64,000 nucleotides of DNA from NCBI RefSeq assembly GCF_013911645.1, contig NZ_JACESV010000002.1, forward strand, positions 1,220,774-1,284,773. The letters run 5' to 3'. Below the pieces are notes generated by a model. It was not told where the DNA came from. It was given only the letters and a program-made list of their open reading frames with translations, and searched no databases. This DNA is from Allomuricauda sp. Lineage in GTDB: Bacteria > Bacteroidota > Bacteroidia > Flavobacteriales > Flavobacteriaceae. Position 1 is the first letter of the stretch. Each line of letters starts with the position of its first letter. A program made the position numbers and the translations under genes. Below, in pieces: positions 53,901 to 62,622 of the stretch.

Positions 53901-55640
53901 GCTACGGCAGAAGGAGTTTGTTCCGACAAAACGGTAAATTTAATCATAACGGTTGATGATTGTCCCGGCCCTTGCGATGCTGGAAATACGGCCCCAACGT
54001 TTAATGGAGATGATACCACCATCGAATTTTGTGATGAAGTAAATACGGATTTGAGCAGTTATGTGTCGAGTACTGCCCCTTCAGGAACCACTCTTATTTG
54101 GAGTACGAGTTCGGAACCTTCAGAAACTGGAGCACACCTTAATAGCAGCAATGTAGTTGAACCTGGAACCTATTACGGCTTTTACTACGATGAGGTCAAC
54201 GAATGTGGTAGCCCTGTTCTGGCCATTACTTTGGTGCGTAATTTTACCCCGACAATTGATGCGACCAGTGGAGATTCCAGTTGTGATGCCGCTACGTTAA
54301 TATTAACAGCTAGTGCATCGGTAGCAGATGAGAGTACCGTCAGTTACACATGGTATGATGCACCAACAGGCGGAAATATTGTTGGCACAAGTGCTACTTA
54401 CACAACAAATACTTTGACCGAAACAACCTCTTTTTATGTTTCAGCTTCCGCCAACGGATGCGAATCTGATCGCGTGGAGGTGGTGGCTACCATTACCGAT
54501 ACACCAAATGCAGGTACAGCAACAAATACTTCGGCCTGTAATGTAGCAGGAAATGGAGGACCTAATGTAATAGATTTGGATGATACCCTCATCGGGGCAG
54601 ATCCTGGAACTTGGGCCATCATTACAGACCCATCCAACGGAGATCTTAGCATTGGTTCCGATAATAATATTGATTTCACGGGATTGGCTATGGGCGACTA
54701 CGTGTTTGAATATACCACTGCCACCGAAGCTCCGTGTACACCAGCATCGGTGCAAGTGACCATCTCGGTAAGTGATTGTACCGTAGATACTGACGGTGAT
54801 GGGCTTACCGATGGAGAGGAAATTACCCTGGGCACCGACCCTAATGATCCCGATACGGATGGCGATGGGCTCACTGATAGCGAAGAAGTATTGGTCGTGG
54901 ATGACACAAGCACCGATGCTGTACCAGAAAATGCAACCGATCCTTTGGATGCTTGTGATCCTTTCTTAACGCCAGAGTGTAACCCCGAGGATATAGATTT
55001 GGCGATAACCAAAGAAGTTAACGAAACGGAAGTGCTGTTGAACTCCATAATCACCTTTACTATCACGGTACAAAATACCACCATGGATAGGGTGTTGGAT
55101 ATTGTGGTGAGCGACCTGTTGGGCAATGGGTTTCAATATCAATCCAGTACTCCTTCCAAAGGAAGTTATGATGAAACCACAGGAGAATGGATCATTGATG
55201 AACTTGATGCAGAAGAGGAAGTGACCTTGGAGATTTCGGTAACCGTTACAGAATCTGGAGTCTTAGAAAATACAGCAAACCTTGAGTCTTCATTTCCAAA
55301 TGATGGTATAGCTGACAACAATACAGCCACAGTGCAAATTCAGGTAAATCGTAGCGGATGCGAGGACCCGGGAACCATTTGTACCATCTTTTCTCCCAAT
55401 GGAGACGGACGTAACGATACATTGACCCTTGTGGACCACACAAGCTATCCAAATAATTCATTCGAAGTATTCGACCGCTACGGCAACAGCGTCTTCCAAA
55501 TGAACGGATACGACAGTTCGTGGGACGGTACGGGCAAAAACGGGGATTTGCCCAAAGGCACCTATTTCTATGTTTTGGACCTGAACGGCGACGGAACGGA
55601 CGTGGTAAAAGGGTGGATTCAAATTGTAAGGAACAACTAA
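50904..55640 (+). CDS. Large T9SS-exported adhesin-like protein with tandem repeats and type-B sorting domain
   Basis: About 1578 residues from the chosen ATG; the frame is open to a TTG 30 bp upstream. After a signal anchor (LLFVLFLLLGIGVGYGQ) come six tandem repeats of 113-115 residues (51015-53069), each with TSExGxTDTFxVVL, a LTFT segment, TGVDD and a closing (D/N)DDSA. A Calx-beta-like domain (GNEDDGPIIASATL) follows, then immunoglobulin-like stretches with cysteines, thrombospondin type-3-like calcium loops (DTDGDGLTDGEE), a DUF11-like module (ITKEVNETEVLLNSI) and a C-terminal CHU_C/type-B sorting domain (IFSPNGDGRNDTLTLV). It is followed 1 bp later by a PorP/SprF gene, its expected partner. 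Likely a surface or gliding adhesin; specific binding target unknown. Confidence 0.88.
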   Translation: MSTLYKNAPNKPRTAIVRGGLLFVLFLLLGIGVGYGQAIVIDEGDGVNTSETGATDTFSVVLDAQPTSDVVLNVASDDVGEGTVSPSTLTFTSGDWDTPQEVTITGVDDTIIDGDQSYNVTVSVNDGSSDDAFDGLFETVPASNADNDSASFSIVETDGSTNTSEDGTTDTFTVVMDAQPTTDVVLDVVSGNTDEGTVDFGVLTFTNANWDTPQTVIVTGVDDAIVDGTVTYNITVSVNATNSDNAFDSLADQLVPVENADDDTASIIITQTDGGTVTSEDGTTDTFEVLLGAQPTSDVVLNISSSDTGEGDVSTSQLTFTNANWDTSQEIAVTGVDDNIIDGTQPYNITISVDNSVSDDAFDGLSEVVSAQNTDNDSAGIAITETDGNTVTSEDGTTDTFSLVLDAQPTSDVVLNVTSDDVGEGTVSPSTLTFTSGDWDTPQEVTITGVDDAIVDGDLSYDVTITVNDGSSDDDFDGLEEIVTASNTDNDSASFSIVETDGSTNTSEDEATDTFTVVLDVQPTSNVVFDIESDDTGEGTVSTEILTFTPINWDTPQIVTVTGEDDLIIDGAQTFAINLGVNNTNSDDAFDNLADTVSVTNSDDDVAGFTIVESDGETSTSEAGATDTFTVVLNRRTLISNVVFDITSDDVGEGTVSPSTLTFTTGNWNVPQTVTVTGVDDAIVDGLQPYDINVSVAVGSALSYLGVSDQNVSVENVDDDSASVTIANASGNEDDGPIIASATLNNQVAGGFTVNVSSADGTATTASSDYTLVNETLTFAGNAGEVQTFDVIPNADALIEGDETLEVSMSGLGGTSFTIDISDTATVTIINDDSCAAGADAPVLNDTGTQFCVETFNDFTQDLNDYVDVTAQLVWSTNPDTSQTGDYLGSSVITGSQVINQNTYYGFYYDSLNDCASPTVEVILSVNEEPNPGTTTGASVCADSSNGGTTIDLDNQLSGADPGLWSITTDPSGGAITIDTDNVVNFDGQPLGDYIFAYTATAEGVCSDKTVNLIITVDDCPGPCDAGNTAPTFNGDDTTIEFCDEVNTDLSSYVSSTAPSGTTLIWSTSSEPSETGAHLNSSNVVEPGTYYGFYYDEVNECGSPVLAITLVRNFTPTIDATSGDSSCDAATLILTASASVADESTVSYTWYDAPTGGNIVGTSATYTTNTLTETTSFYVSASANGCESDRVEVVATITDTPNAGTATNTSACNVAGNGGPNVIDLDDTLIGADPGTWAIITDPSNGDLSIGSDNNIDFTGLAMGDYVFEYTTATEAPCTPASVQVTISVSDCTVDTDGDGLTDGEEITLGTDPNDPDTDGDGLTDSEEVLVVDDTSTDAVPENATDPLDACDPFLTPECNPEDIDLAITKEVNETEVLLNSIITFTITVQNTTMDRVLDIVVSDLLGNGFQYQSSTPSKGSYDETTGEWIIDELDAEEEVTLEISVTVTESGVLENTANLESSFPNDGIADNNTATVQIQVNRSGCEDPGTICTIFSPNGDGRNDTLTLVDHTSYPNNSFEVFDRYGNSVFQMNGYDSSWDGTGKNGDLPKGTYFYVLDLNGDGTDVVKGWIQIVRNN
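51015..53069 (+). repeat. Six tandem ~342-bp coding repeats
   Basis: Repeat boundaries: 51015-51353, 51354-51698, 51699-52040, 52041-52382, 52383-52724, 52725-53069. Units 1 and 4 are nearly identical in DNA over long stretches, and the starts of units 2 and 5 share the same DNA, indicating a higher-order duplication of about 1027 bp or gene conversion. Unit 6 has an odd LNRRTLISNVV where others have LDAQPTSDVV. Confidence 0.85.
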
Positions 55641-55641
55641 A

Positions 55642-56631
55642 ATGCCAGATAAAAAAGGTTTTTCAAAATACGGAATGGTTCTAGGAGTGCTTTGTATGGC
55701 GTTTGGCTACACCCATGCCCAAAAAGAACCACAGTACACCCAATACATGTACAACATAGGCAGTTTTAACCCAGCTTATGTGGGAACTGTGGAGAGTCCT
55801 GAAATTATTGGTCTGTACCGTGCCCAATGGGTGGATATTCCCGGTGCGCCGACCACCATACGTGGAGGGGCCAACATTCCTTTCAACAACGAAAAAATGG
55901 GACTGGGCGTCAACATTGTTAACGATGTACTTGGACCATCCACACAAACCTATTTTGATGTGGCCTATTCCTATCAAATTCAATTATCCGAAGACACTAA
56001 ACTATCCTTTGGACTTAATGCAGGAGGTTCGTCCTTGAACATTGATTATTCCAAAGGTACTTTTGAAGACCCATCGGACGGTTCCATCTTGGGAGGGAAT
56101 TATAGCAACTTCTATCCGACCGTGGGTGCAGGACTGTTTATGTACCACAAAGAAGACTGGTATTTGGGACTTTCAGTACCCAATTTTTTGACCAATGCAT
56201 TGTATAATGATGAAGTGGCGACCATTGTAGAAGACAATATGCAGTTCAATGCCATTGGGGGCTATGTGTTCGAGTTGGGAGAACAAACCAAATTTAAACC
56301 GGCCTTTTTGGTGAATTACCTTCAGGGTTCCCCGGTAACCGTAAACCTGTCGGCCAATTTTCAATTTATTGATGCATTGACCATTGGAGCTTCATACAGA
56401 TTTGATAATGCCGTGAGCGGCCTGGCTGGATTCCAAATTTCCAACGGAATGTTCATTGGATACTCTTACGATTATAATACCAATGGTTTGGGCGAGTACA
56501 GCGGCGGTTCGCATGAAGCCATTTTAAAATTTTATATAGGTAGAGGCGGTTTTGGTTTTGGAAACAACAATTCAAAGAACAAAAAATCAAAAAATAAAGG
56601 TAAGCAGATAGACTCCCCAAGATTTTTCTAA
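55642..56631 (+). CDS. PorP/SprF family T9SS membrane protein paired with the adhesin
   Basis: A 329-residue PorP/SprF protein with a signal peptide (about residues 1-26, ending HAQ) and typical features: EPQYTQYMYNIGSFNPAYVG, GLYRAQWVDIPGAPTTI and a beta-barrel-like body. It starts 1 bp after the adhesin stop codon, in the classic order of type-B cargo followed by its SprF partner. The C-terminal tail is short and basic (NNNSKNKKSKNKGK). The OmpA-family gene begins 1 bp after it. Confidence 0.92.
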   Translation: MPDKKGFSKYGMVLGVLCMAFGYTHAQKEPQYTQYMYNIGSFNPAYVGTVESPEIIGLYRAQWVDIPGAPTTIRGGANIPFNNEKMGLGVNIVNDVLGPSTQTYFDVAYSYQIQLSEDTKLSFGLNAGGSSLNIDYSKGTFEDPSDGSILGGNYSNFYPTVGAGLFMYHKEDWYLGLSVPNFLTNALYNDEVATIVEDNMQFNAIGGYVFELGEQTKFKPAFLVNYLQGSPVTVNLSANFQFIDALTIGASYRFDNAVSGLAGFQISNGMFIGYSYDYNTNGLGEYSGGSHEAILKFYIGRGGFGFGNNNSKNKKSKNKGKQIDSPRFF

Positions 56632-56632
56632 C

Positions 56633-58579
56633 ATGAACCATACAAAAAAAATACAGATAACACTTTTGGCATCCCTACTGGGTGTGGTTTTCTGCTTCGC
56701 CCAAAAAAAGAAGTCCCAAGGCGATGTTTTCTTTTTTCAATACGAATACCAAAAAGCAGTCAATGCATACGAAGAAGAACTTTCTGAAGGTGTTTTGACC
56801 AAGCAGCAGTTCCTGAACCTTGCGGATGCTTATTTTGAAACAAATAATTACGACAAGGCTTCGGAAGCCTACATGAAAATCTATGACCAAGACACTTTGA
56901 TGGATACGCACCATTACAATAAAATGTTGCAAAGCCTGTCCAAAAGTCCGAATGTCGATGGGAAAAGGGATTTTTTGACCAGTATATCATCAAGTTTTCC
57001 AAAGGAACTGATGGAGAACATGGAATTCAACAATCAGTTGTTGCAAAATGGCGCGGATGGAAATCAGTTGGAGTACGAAATCTTCAATTTGGAGGGCAAT
57101 AGCCCCCAAACGGATTTTGCCCCCAGCTTTTACAATGATAAGTTATTGTTCTCCAGCGGGCGTCAAGTCAATAAAAAACTACGGTACGAACCAGGTAACG
57201 AAGGCTATTTCAATATTTATGAATCCGAGATTCAACCTAATGGGCAAATTACTGCTCTGCAATCTTTCCAAGAACTAAAGGATACTGATTACCATGAAGC
57301 GACACCGTTTTTTTCGTCTGGATTGAACAGTGTGTTTTATGTGCTGTCCAATACGCAAGATGGCGAACTGGCCTTTGATGAAAACGGTAAAAACGCCTTG
57401 GCCATTGCAAAGCAAAACATTGGAGGTTCCTACCAATTGTTGCTAAAGGATTTGAGCACCTCTTTCTATTACCCTTTTTACGATGATGCCAGCGGAAAAC
57501 TCTACTTTTCTGCAGATTTTGAAGAGGGCTACGGGGGAACGGACATTTATTTTGTGTACACCAATAATGGACAGGTAATGTCCGCCCCGATCAATTTAGG
57601 GCCACGAATCAACTCTTCCGGTAACGAAATCGCACCTTTTATTTTTGAGAACAGTTTTTATTTTGCTTCGGACGTATTCTTCGGACTTGGCGGTATGGAC
57701 ATTTACAAATCCAATATTGAAGACGAAGGTTTCGGAATCCCTATCAATCTGGGAGCACCCATTAATACCGAATTCGATGATTTTGGAATGATCATTAGAA
57801 ATGATGGCGATGGATTGTTGGGCTATTTCGCATCCAACCGTACCGGCGGAAAAGGTAAAGATGATATTTATGGCTTTAAGGTTGACGAAAAGCCCGGCCT
57901 CAAGACAATTACCTTTAAAGGTGCCGTTGTGAATGCGAGCAGTGCATCCGAAATAGTGCCTAATGCAACAGTGAGTCTTTGGGATATGAACGGGGAAATG
58001 TTGGCCGAGACCACTTCGGATGAAGAAGGCCAGTACAGACTGGAAATTCCGTATGAGCCCGAGTTGGTGTTGGATGCATCCAAAGAGCGTTATTCAAGAT
58101 TTAACAAAAAGTTTGACCAAGATGAGTTGGATGCCTTGCAAAACAGCATTTTTGATGTGCCCATCGCCTTTTACAATGATCTTGTGGAAGAGCGCGAGGG
58201 CCAGAAAGTGGTGAAGATGGACGATTTTTACTTCAACACCAGTTCCACACAACTAACGGATGAAATCAAAACCGAGCTTGCCAAAGTCATTGATTTTATT
58301 GATGCGTTTCCCCGTGCCCAGCTCAGAATTGAAACCTACACGGATAGCAGGGGAGGGAGCAGTACCAATTTTCGGCTTACCCAAGCCCGCTCCGATGCCA
58401 TTAAAAAATATTTGGTGGAAAACGGTGTGCCGGCAAGCAATATCTTGTATTCCGTAGGTTATGGAGAGGACAAAATCTTGAACAATTGTACCAATGGCGT
58501 ATTCTGTTTGGAAACCTTGCACAAAAAGAACCAGCGCTCTTTGATCGTTGTTCTCAATGATAATGTGCTGTTTGATTAA
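56633..58579 (+). CDS. OmpA family protein with TPR-like and PD40 repeats
   Basis: A 648-residue protein with a signal peptide (ends CFAQ), then TPR-like helices (NLADAYFETNNYDKASEAYM), a beta-propeller PD40 region (FAPSFYNDKLLFSSGR, GKLYFSADFEEGYGGTDIYF, YFASDVFFGLGGMDIYKSN), a carboxypeptidase-regulatory-like domain (FKGAVVNASSASEIVPNATV), and a C-terminal OmpA peptidoglycan-binding domain (RIETYTDSRGGSSTNFRLTQ). It is the third gene of the adhesin-SprF-OmpA triad and probably anchors the complex to peptidoglycan. Confidence 0.92.
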   Translation: MNHTKKIQITLLASLLGVVFCFAQKKKSQGDVFFFQYEYQKAVNAYEEELSEGVLTKQQFLNLADAYFETNNYDKASEAYMKIYDQDTLMDTHHYNKMLQSLSKSPNVDGKRDFLTSISSSFPKELMENMEFNNQLLQNGADGNQLEYEIFNLEGNSPQTDFAPSFYNDKLLFSSGRQVNKKLRYEPGNEGYFNIYESEIQPNGQITALQSFQELKDTDYHEATPFFSSGLNSVFYVLSNTQDGELAFDENGKNALAIAKQNIGGSYQLLLKDLSTSFYYPFYDDASGKLYFSADFEEGYGGTDIYFVYTNNGQVMSAPINLGPRINSSGNEIAPFIFENSFYFASDVFFGLGGMDIYKSNIEDEGFGIPINLGAPINTEFDDFGMIIRNDGDGLLGYFASNRTGGKGKDDIYGFKVDEKPGLKTITFKGAVVNASSASEIVPNATVSLWDMNGEMLAETTSDEEGQYRLEIPYEPELVLDASKERYSRFNKKFDQDELDALQNSIFDVPIAFYNDLVEEREGQKVVKMDDFYFNTSSTQLTDEIKTELAKVIDFIDAFPRAQLRIETYTDSRGGSSTNFRLTQARSDAIKKYLVENGVPASNILYSVGYGEDKILNNCTNGVFCLETLHKKNQRSLIVVLNDNVLFD

Positions 58580-58588
58580 AGCTAGACC

Positions 58589-58698
58589 AACCTGAGTTCG
58601 AAAAGGACACTTCTCGATACCTGCCTACCGGCAGGCAGGCGCTTCGCACTCGAAGTGACGGCATTTTCAAGGTCAAAAATAATAATCGAACTCAGGTT
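58589..58698. repeat. 110-bp element with perfect 13-bp terminal inverted repeats
   Basis: AACCTGAGTTCGA (58589-58601) and TCGAACTCAGGTT (58686-58698). Inside is a palindrome CCTGCCTACCGGCAGG and CACTTCTCGA...TCGAAGTG arms typical of flavobacterial intergenic repeats. The right arm includes the last two bases of the convergent transporter's stop codon. Confidence 0.65.
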
Positions 58699-59941
58699 AA
58701 ACCAACAACATCCAACAATAGTACAGCGCAAATAATGATAGGAAGATCATCCCGCAATAAGTAAGCATTTTTAATCCCATTTTAGGCTGATGTTCCTTTG
58801 GAACATCTTTTCCGGTTACCGTTTTTAGGTTCATCCATCCCAAAAGTGGGGCAAAAACAAAGGAAACAAACGTAGCCAGCCCGACCAGATCCCCCATATT
58901 GGCACTAAACAGACTGATCACTATCCAATTGATCCATGCCATTGCAATGACCATCAAGGCGAAAGCATGTTTTTGGTTGTAGATGTTTTTCTTAGGATAT
59001 AGTTTTTGAAGCACGTCCAAACTCACGCGGGAAATAGCGTCATGGGCGGTCATGCACGTACTGAACATGGTCGCAAAAGCAGCTATGGCAATAAAAAAGT
59101 AGGCCCAATTGCCAATATGTGTGGTGAACAGATTGACCAACTGGTCGGCAAAAACCACAGCATTACCGCTGAGTTCGGTTCCGGTACCATACAGGGTCAT
59201 CCAACCAATGATCATAAAAAACAGCGCCAAAACAGCCGTTAAAATATAACCTACGTTAAATTCTTTCAGGGCAAGTTTAAGTGTGGGCTTGTTCTTCATG
59301 GTCTTTAGGTTTTCCATGCCCCAAAGGCTCACCCAGCCCGATGCTTCTACGGCCGTGGGCATCCACCCCATAAGACCGATTAAAAACAAAATCCCGACCT
59401 CATTAAAAATTTCAGGCCTTTGGTAGGATGCAGCATCAGGTACGGGACCTTTTTGCAACACCATTACGGTTGTGGCCAACAAGGCGATAAAAAGTATGGT
59501 AATGACCGCTTTCAAAGAATTTTCAAGAAATCGGTACTTTCCAATGATCAAAATCAAACCGATAAAAACAAACAATCCCAACGACACCATTCCGGCACCC
59601 ACCGAAGTGATTTCAAAAAGATTGATGAATAAACCTGCCGTTACCACATAAAGCGCTGCTAAAATGGTAAAGGTGGAAATCAGGGTTACGAAGGCATAGA
59701 TGTACAAATAGGTCTTGCCCAAATTGGTGTATCCCTTGATCAGACTTTTTTCCGTTACCGTGGTGTACCGTATCCCAAACTCAAAAAAGGGATACTTCAA
59801 CAAATTCGCCAAAACAATGGGAATTATCATAATCCAACCATATTGTGCACCTGCTTTGGTGGAAAGGACCAAATGTGAGGTGCCAATGGCCATGCTGGCA
59901 AACAATAGGCCAGGGCCGAGTGCTTTTAACAATGCTTTCAT
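58697..59941 (-). CDS. Nramp-like divalent metal transporter family protein with atypical TM1 and TM6 motifs
   Basis: A 414-residue membrane protein with about eleven helices and the overall Nramp pattern (GPGLLFASMAIGTSHLVLST at TM1, FLIGLMGWMPTAVEASGW at TM6). Canonical transporters carry DPGN in TM1 and MPH in TM6 for metal binding. Here these are AIGTSH and MPTAVEAS, so the usual Mn/Fe site is absent. The substrate is therefore uncertain; it may move another cation or be a diverged clade. Convergent with the OmpA-family gene. Confidence 0.8.
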   Translation of the reverse strand: MKALLKALGPGLLFASMAIGTSHLVLSTKAGAQYGWIMIIPIVLANLLKYPFFEFGIRYTTVTEKSLIKGYTNLGKTYLYIYAFVTLISTFTILAALYVVTAGLFINLFEITSVGAGMVSLGLFVFIGLILIIGKYRFLENSLKAVITILFIALLATTVMVLQKGPVPDAASYQRPEIFNEVGILFLIGLMGWMPTAVEASGWVSLWGMENLKTMKNKPTLKLALKEFNVGYILTAVLALFFMIIGWMTLYGTGTELSGNAVVFADQLVNLFTTHIGNWAYFFIAIAAFATMFSTCMTAHDAISRVSLDVLQKLYPKKNIYNQKHAFALMVIAMAWINWIVISLFSANMGDLVGLATFVSFVFAPLLGWMNLKTVTGKDVPKEHQPKMGLKMLTYCGMIFLSLFALYYCWMLLV

Positions 59942-60022
59942 GCAGCTTGTTTGTTAATTTTCAGGCTGGAAGATATGTTTTTTTTGCTTAAAGTCTTTGG
60001 GTTCTCCCTTTGATGCAATCCT

Positions 60023-62398
60023 TTATTCTTTCCCTAAAAGTGATTTTTGGAACAGCTTGAAGATGCGGGTATACTCGTCCGTCCAACTGCTGGGCTCCAC
60101 AAAACCGTGTCGCTCCACAGGATAAACTGCCATTTCCCAATTTTCCTTGCCGAGTTCGATCAAGCGTTGGGAAAGCCTTACCATATCCTGAAAATGCACA
60201 TTATCGTCCACCATGCCATGAAGAATCAAAAGGTCGCCTTGCAAACCATCGGCAAAATAAATGGGAGAACTACGTTTATAGGCCAAGCTATCGGTAGCAG
60301 GTGTGTTTAAAATTCGTGCTGTATAACCATGATTGTACGCGGCCCAATCCCCAACAGAACGGATTGCACCACCGGCACTAAAGGTGTCAGGTGCGTTGAA
60401 CATGCCCATTAAGGTGATGAATCCGCCGTAGGAACCCCCGTAAATACCTATTTTATCTGTATCAATACCGTAATCATCCACCAACATTTTGGCACCATCC
60501 ACTTGATCGGACAAATCCTTGCCCCCCATGTGTCGGTAAATTCCGGTACGCCAATCTCTGCCATACCCGGCACTTCCCCGGTAATCTATATCAAGAACGG
60601 TGTAGCCGTTGTCCACCAACAGATTGTGGAACATATATTCCCTAAAATAGGAGCTCCACCACTTGTGGGCGTTCTGTAAATATCCCGCACCATGTACAAA
60701 AATCACGGCGGCCTTGTTTTTTACCGAAGCTTCGGGTTGGTACAATCTTGCGTGAACTTTTGCACCATCCGATGCCTTGAACGTAATGATTTCCGGGTCT
60801 TTCCAATCATACGCATTAAATGCATCACTATTGGATTTGGTGATTTGTTCTGCTTTGGGATTTCCACCTGTCTCAACAGGATTATCTTTAATGAACAATT
60901 CCGTAGGCTTGTTGGAATACGAGTAGAGAATGGCCATTTTTTCCTCGTTGGGGGAAAGCACCACATCGTTTCTACCCACCATAGTGGTCAACTGTTCCCA
61001 TTTTCCACCTTTGACTGCCATGGAATAGAATTGACGATCGCCCGGATGGGTCTTGTTGGAAGTAAAATACCATCTGTTTTTATCTTTGGATAGGAACGCA
61101 TCATAAATTTCAAACTCCCCAGAAGTCAAGGCCTTGGTTTTCTTGTTGTTGATGTCCATGGTGTACAAATGGGAATACCCTGTTTTTTCGGACATGAACC
61201 AAATTTTATTGCCATCGGGCATCCATCCTAAATCGCCTCCTCGATAGCGGCCTATGCCCGGGCCTCCAATCCAAGCTTCATCATGTTGGCGGTCCAATTG
61301 CTCCACTTTGCCCGTTTTTGGATCTAGTAAAACAATCCAACGGTCTTTGTAATCGTTGGCTTGGATGTCCAAAATGGCTTTGCTGCCATCCGAGTTCCAA
61401 GTTGGGCCATTTATAAATCCAATTCGGTCCTCGTTTTCATACGTTTTGTCCGGATAATCCTTGGTGTACTCCGGAACATAGTCCAAACCCTCCAGATTAT
61501 CCAAAACCACGGGATAGTTTTTGCGGTTTTCCACATCGTACACAAACATTTCGTATTGTGTGGGTTCATCGCCTACTTTGGAGCGGGTGTTTTGATCTTC
61601 GGTATAGCCCGATTCCGTTACAAAATGGGGCACAATCGTTCCTTTGGAATCAGGGCGATCCATCAAAATATAAGTGATGTAAGAGCCAGAAGGGTCTATT
61701 TGCAGACTGATGACCCTTTTTCCACCTGTTTCGAGTTCCAGTGGTTGTAGCGTTTCCAGTTTTTTGCTGATTTGCTCCCCGGCATCTCTTTTTGCTTTTC
61801 GCTCCTGCAGTACATCAAAAATCTCCAATTGGTCTTGGTGCAGCCATTCATCCTTGGAATCGCGCTGCGGCTCATCGTTTTTGGATTTTACAAAATGTGT
61901 CTTTTGTTCCATCAATCCCGAAACAATGTTCCAAGTGTAAAGTTCCCCATCCTTTACAAAAGCTATGCTTTTTCCATCATCGGTAAAATGTGGGTTACTT
62001 TCCCGTTCTTGGGTTTTGGTAATGGGCCTGGATTGATGGGTGTCAACATCCAACAAAAAAACATCCCCGTTTTTGGCATAAACCGCCTTTGTTTTGCTTT
62101 GGTCGTATGTTAATCTAGATGAGGGGAGAGCATTGGCTTGCAAAAAACCAACTTTTTTAATGTTTTTGCTATTGACGGAGTACGCATAAAGCGAATCGCT
62201 CATGGCACTGTCAGGATTCCAATCAAAGTACAAGGTTTTTCCATCGGTGGACCAATAGGGGCTGGACGGCCTATGTCCGACAAAGTCATCCCCTTGCATA
62301 ATATCCTTTATTTTTAAGGCGGAGATATTCCTTTTTTGAGCCAGTAAAGTGTTGAAAGTGATAAGAAAAAGTACGAACGTCGTAAAAAATCTTCCCAT
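60023..62398 (-). CDS. S9 family prolyl oligopeptidase-type peptidase
   Basis: A secreted serine peptidase of 791 residues from the chosen start. Signal peptide MGRFFTTFVLFLITFNTLLA, an N-terminal beta-propeller, and a C-terminal alpha/beta hydrolase with the nucleophile in GIYGGSYGGFITLMG, the acid in LILHGMVDDNVHF, and the His in YPVERHGF. This is the dipeptidyl-peptidase IV-like arrangement. The ATG at 62398 is preferred over one 22 codons upstream because the signal peptide then begins the protein. Confidence 0.92.
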   Translation of the reverse strand: MGRFFTTFVLFLITFNTLLAQKRNISALKIKDIMQGDDFVGHRPSSPYWSTDGKTLYFDWNPDSAMSDSLYAYSVNSKNIKKVGFLQANALPSSRLTYDQSKTKAVYAKNGDVFLLDVDTHQSRPITKTQERESNPHFTDDGKSIAFVKDGELYTWNIVSGLMEQKTHFVKSKNDEPQRDSKDEWLHQDQLEIFDVLQERKAKRDAGEQISKKLETLQPLELETGGKRVISLQIDPSGSYITYILMDRPDSKGTIVPHFVTESGYTEDQNTRSKVGDEPTQYEMFVYDVENRKNYPVVLDNLEGLDYVPEYTKDYPDKTYENEDRIGFINGPTWNSDGSKAILDIQANDYKDRWIVLLDPKTGKVEQLDRQHDEAWIGGPGIGRYRGGDLGWMPDGNKIWFMSEKTGYSHLYTMDINNKKTKALTSGEFEIYDAFLSKDKNRWYFTSNKTHPGDRQFYSMAVKGGKWEQLTTMVGRNDVVLSPNEEKMAILYSYSNKPTELFIKDNPVETGGNPKAEQITKSNSDAFNAYDWKDPEIITFKASDGAKVHARLYQPEASVKNKAAVIFVHGAGYLQNAHKWWSSYFREYMFHNLLVDNGYTVLDIDYRGSAGYGRDWRTGIYRHMGGKDLSDQVDGAKMLVDDYGIDTDKIGIYGGSYGGFITLMGMFNAPDTFSAGGAIRSVGDWAAYNHGYTARILNTPATDSLAYKRSSPIYFADGLQGDLLILHGMVDDNVHFQDMVRLSQRLIELGKENWEMAVYPVERHGFVEPSSWTDEYTRIFKLFQKSLLGKE

Positions 62399-62622
62399 GA
62401 TGGTTGTAAGGTTTAAAGGTGGTTTGTTCTTCAAATATCGGGTATTTTGATGAGTTTGTGACATAAGCTATAAAAATGAAAATTGGGAAAAAGCTCCTGT
62501 TTTATGTACAGAAAAAGTATCTTTAAAACGCACTAGATGCAAGAAAAATCAATCTATCCCTTTTGGATTATGAGGTAATTTATTGATTTTAAGCAAAGTA
62601 AAACTAAACCAAACATATATCC

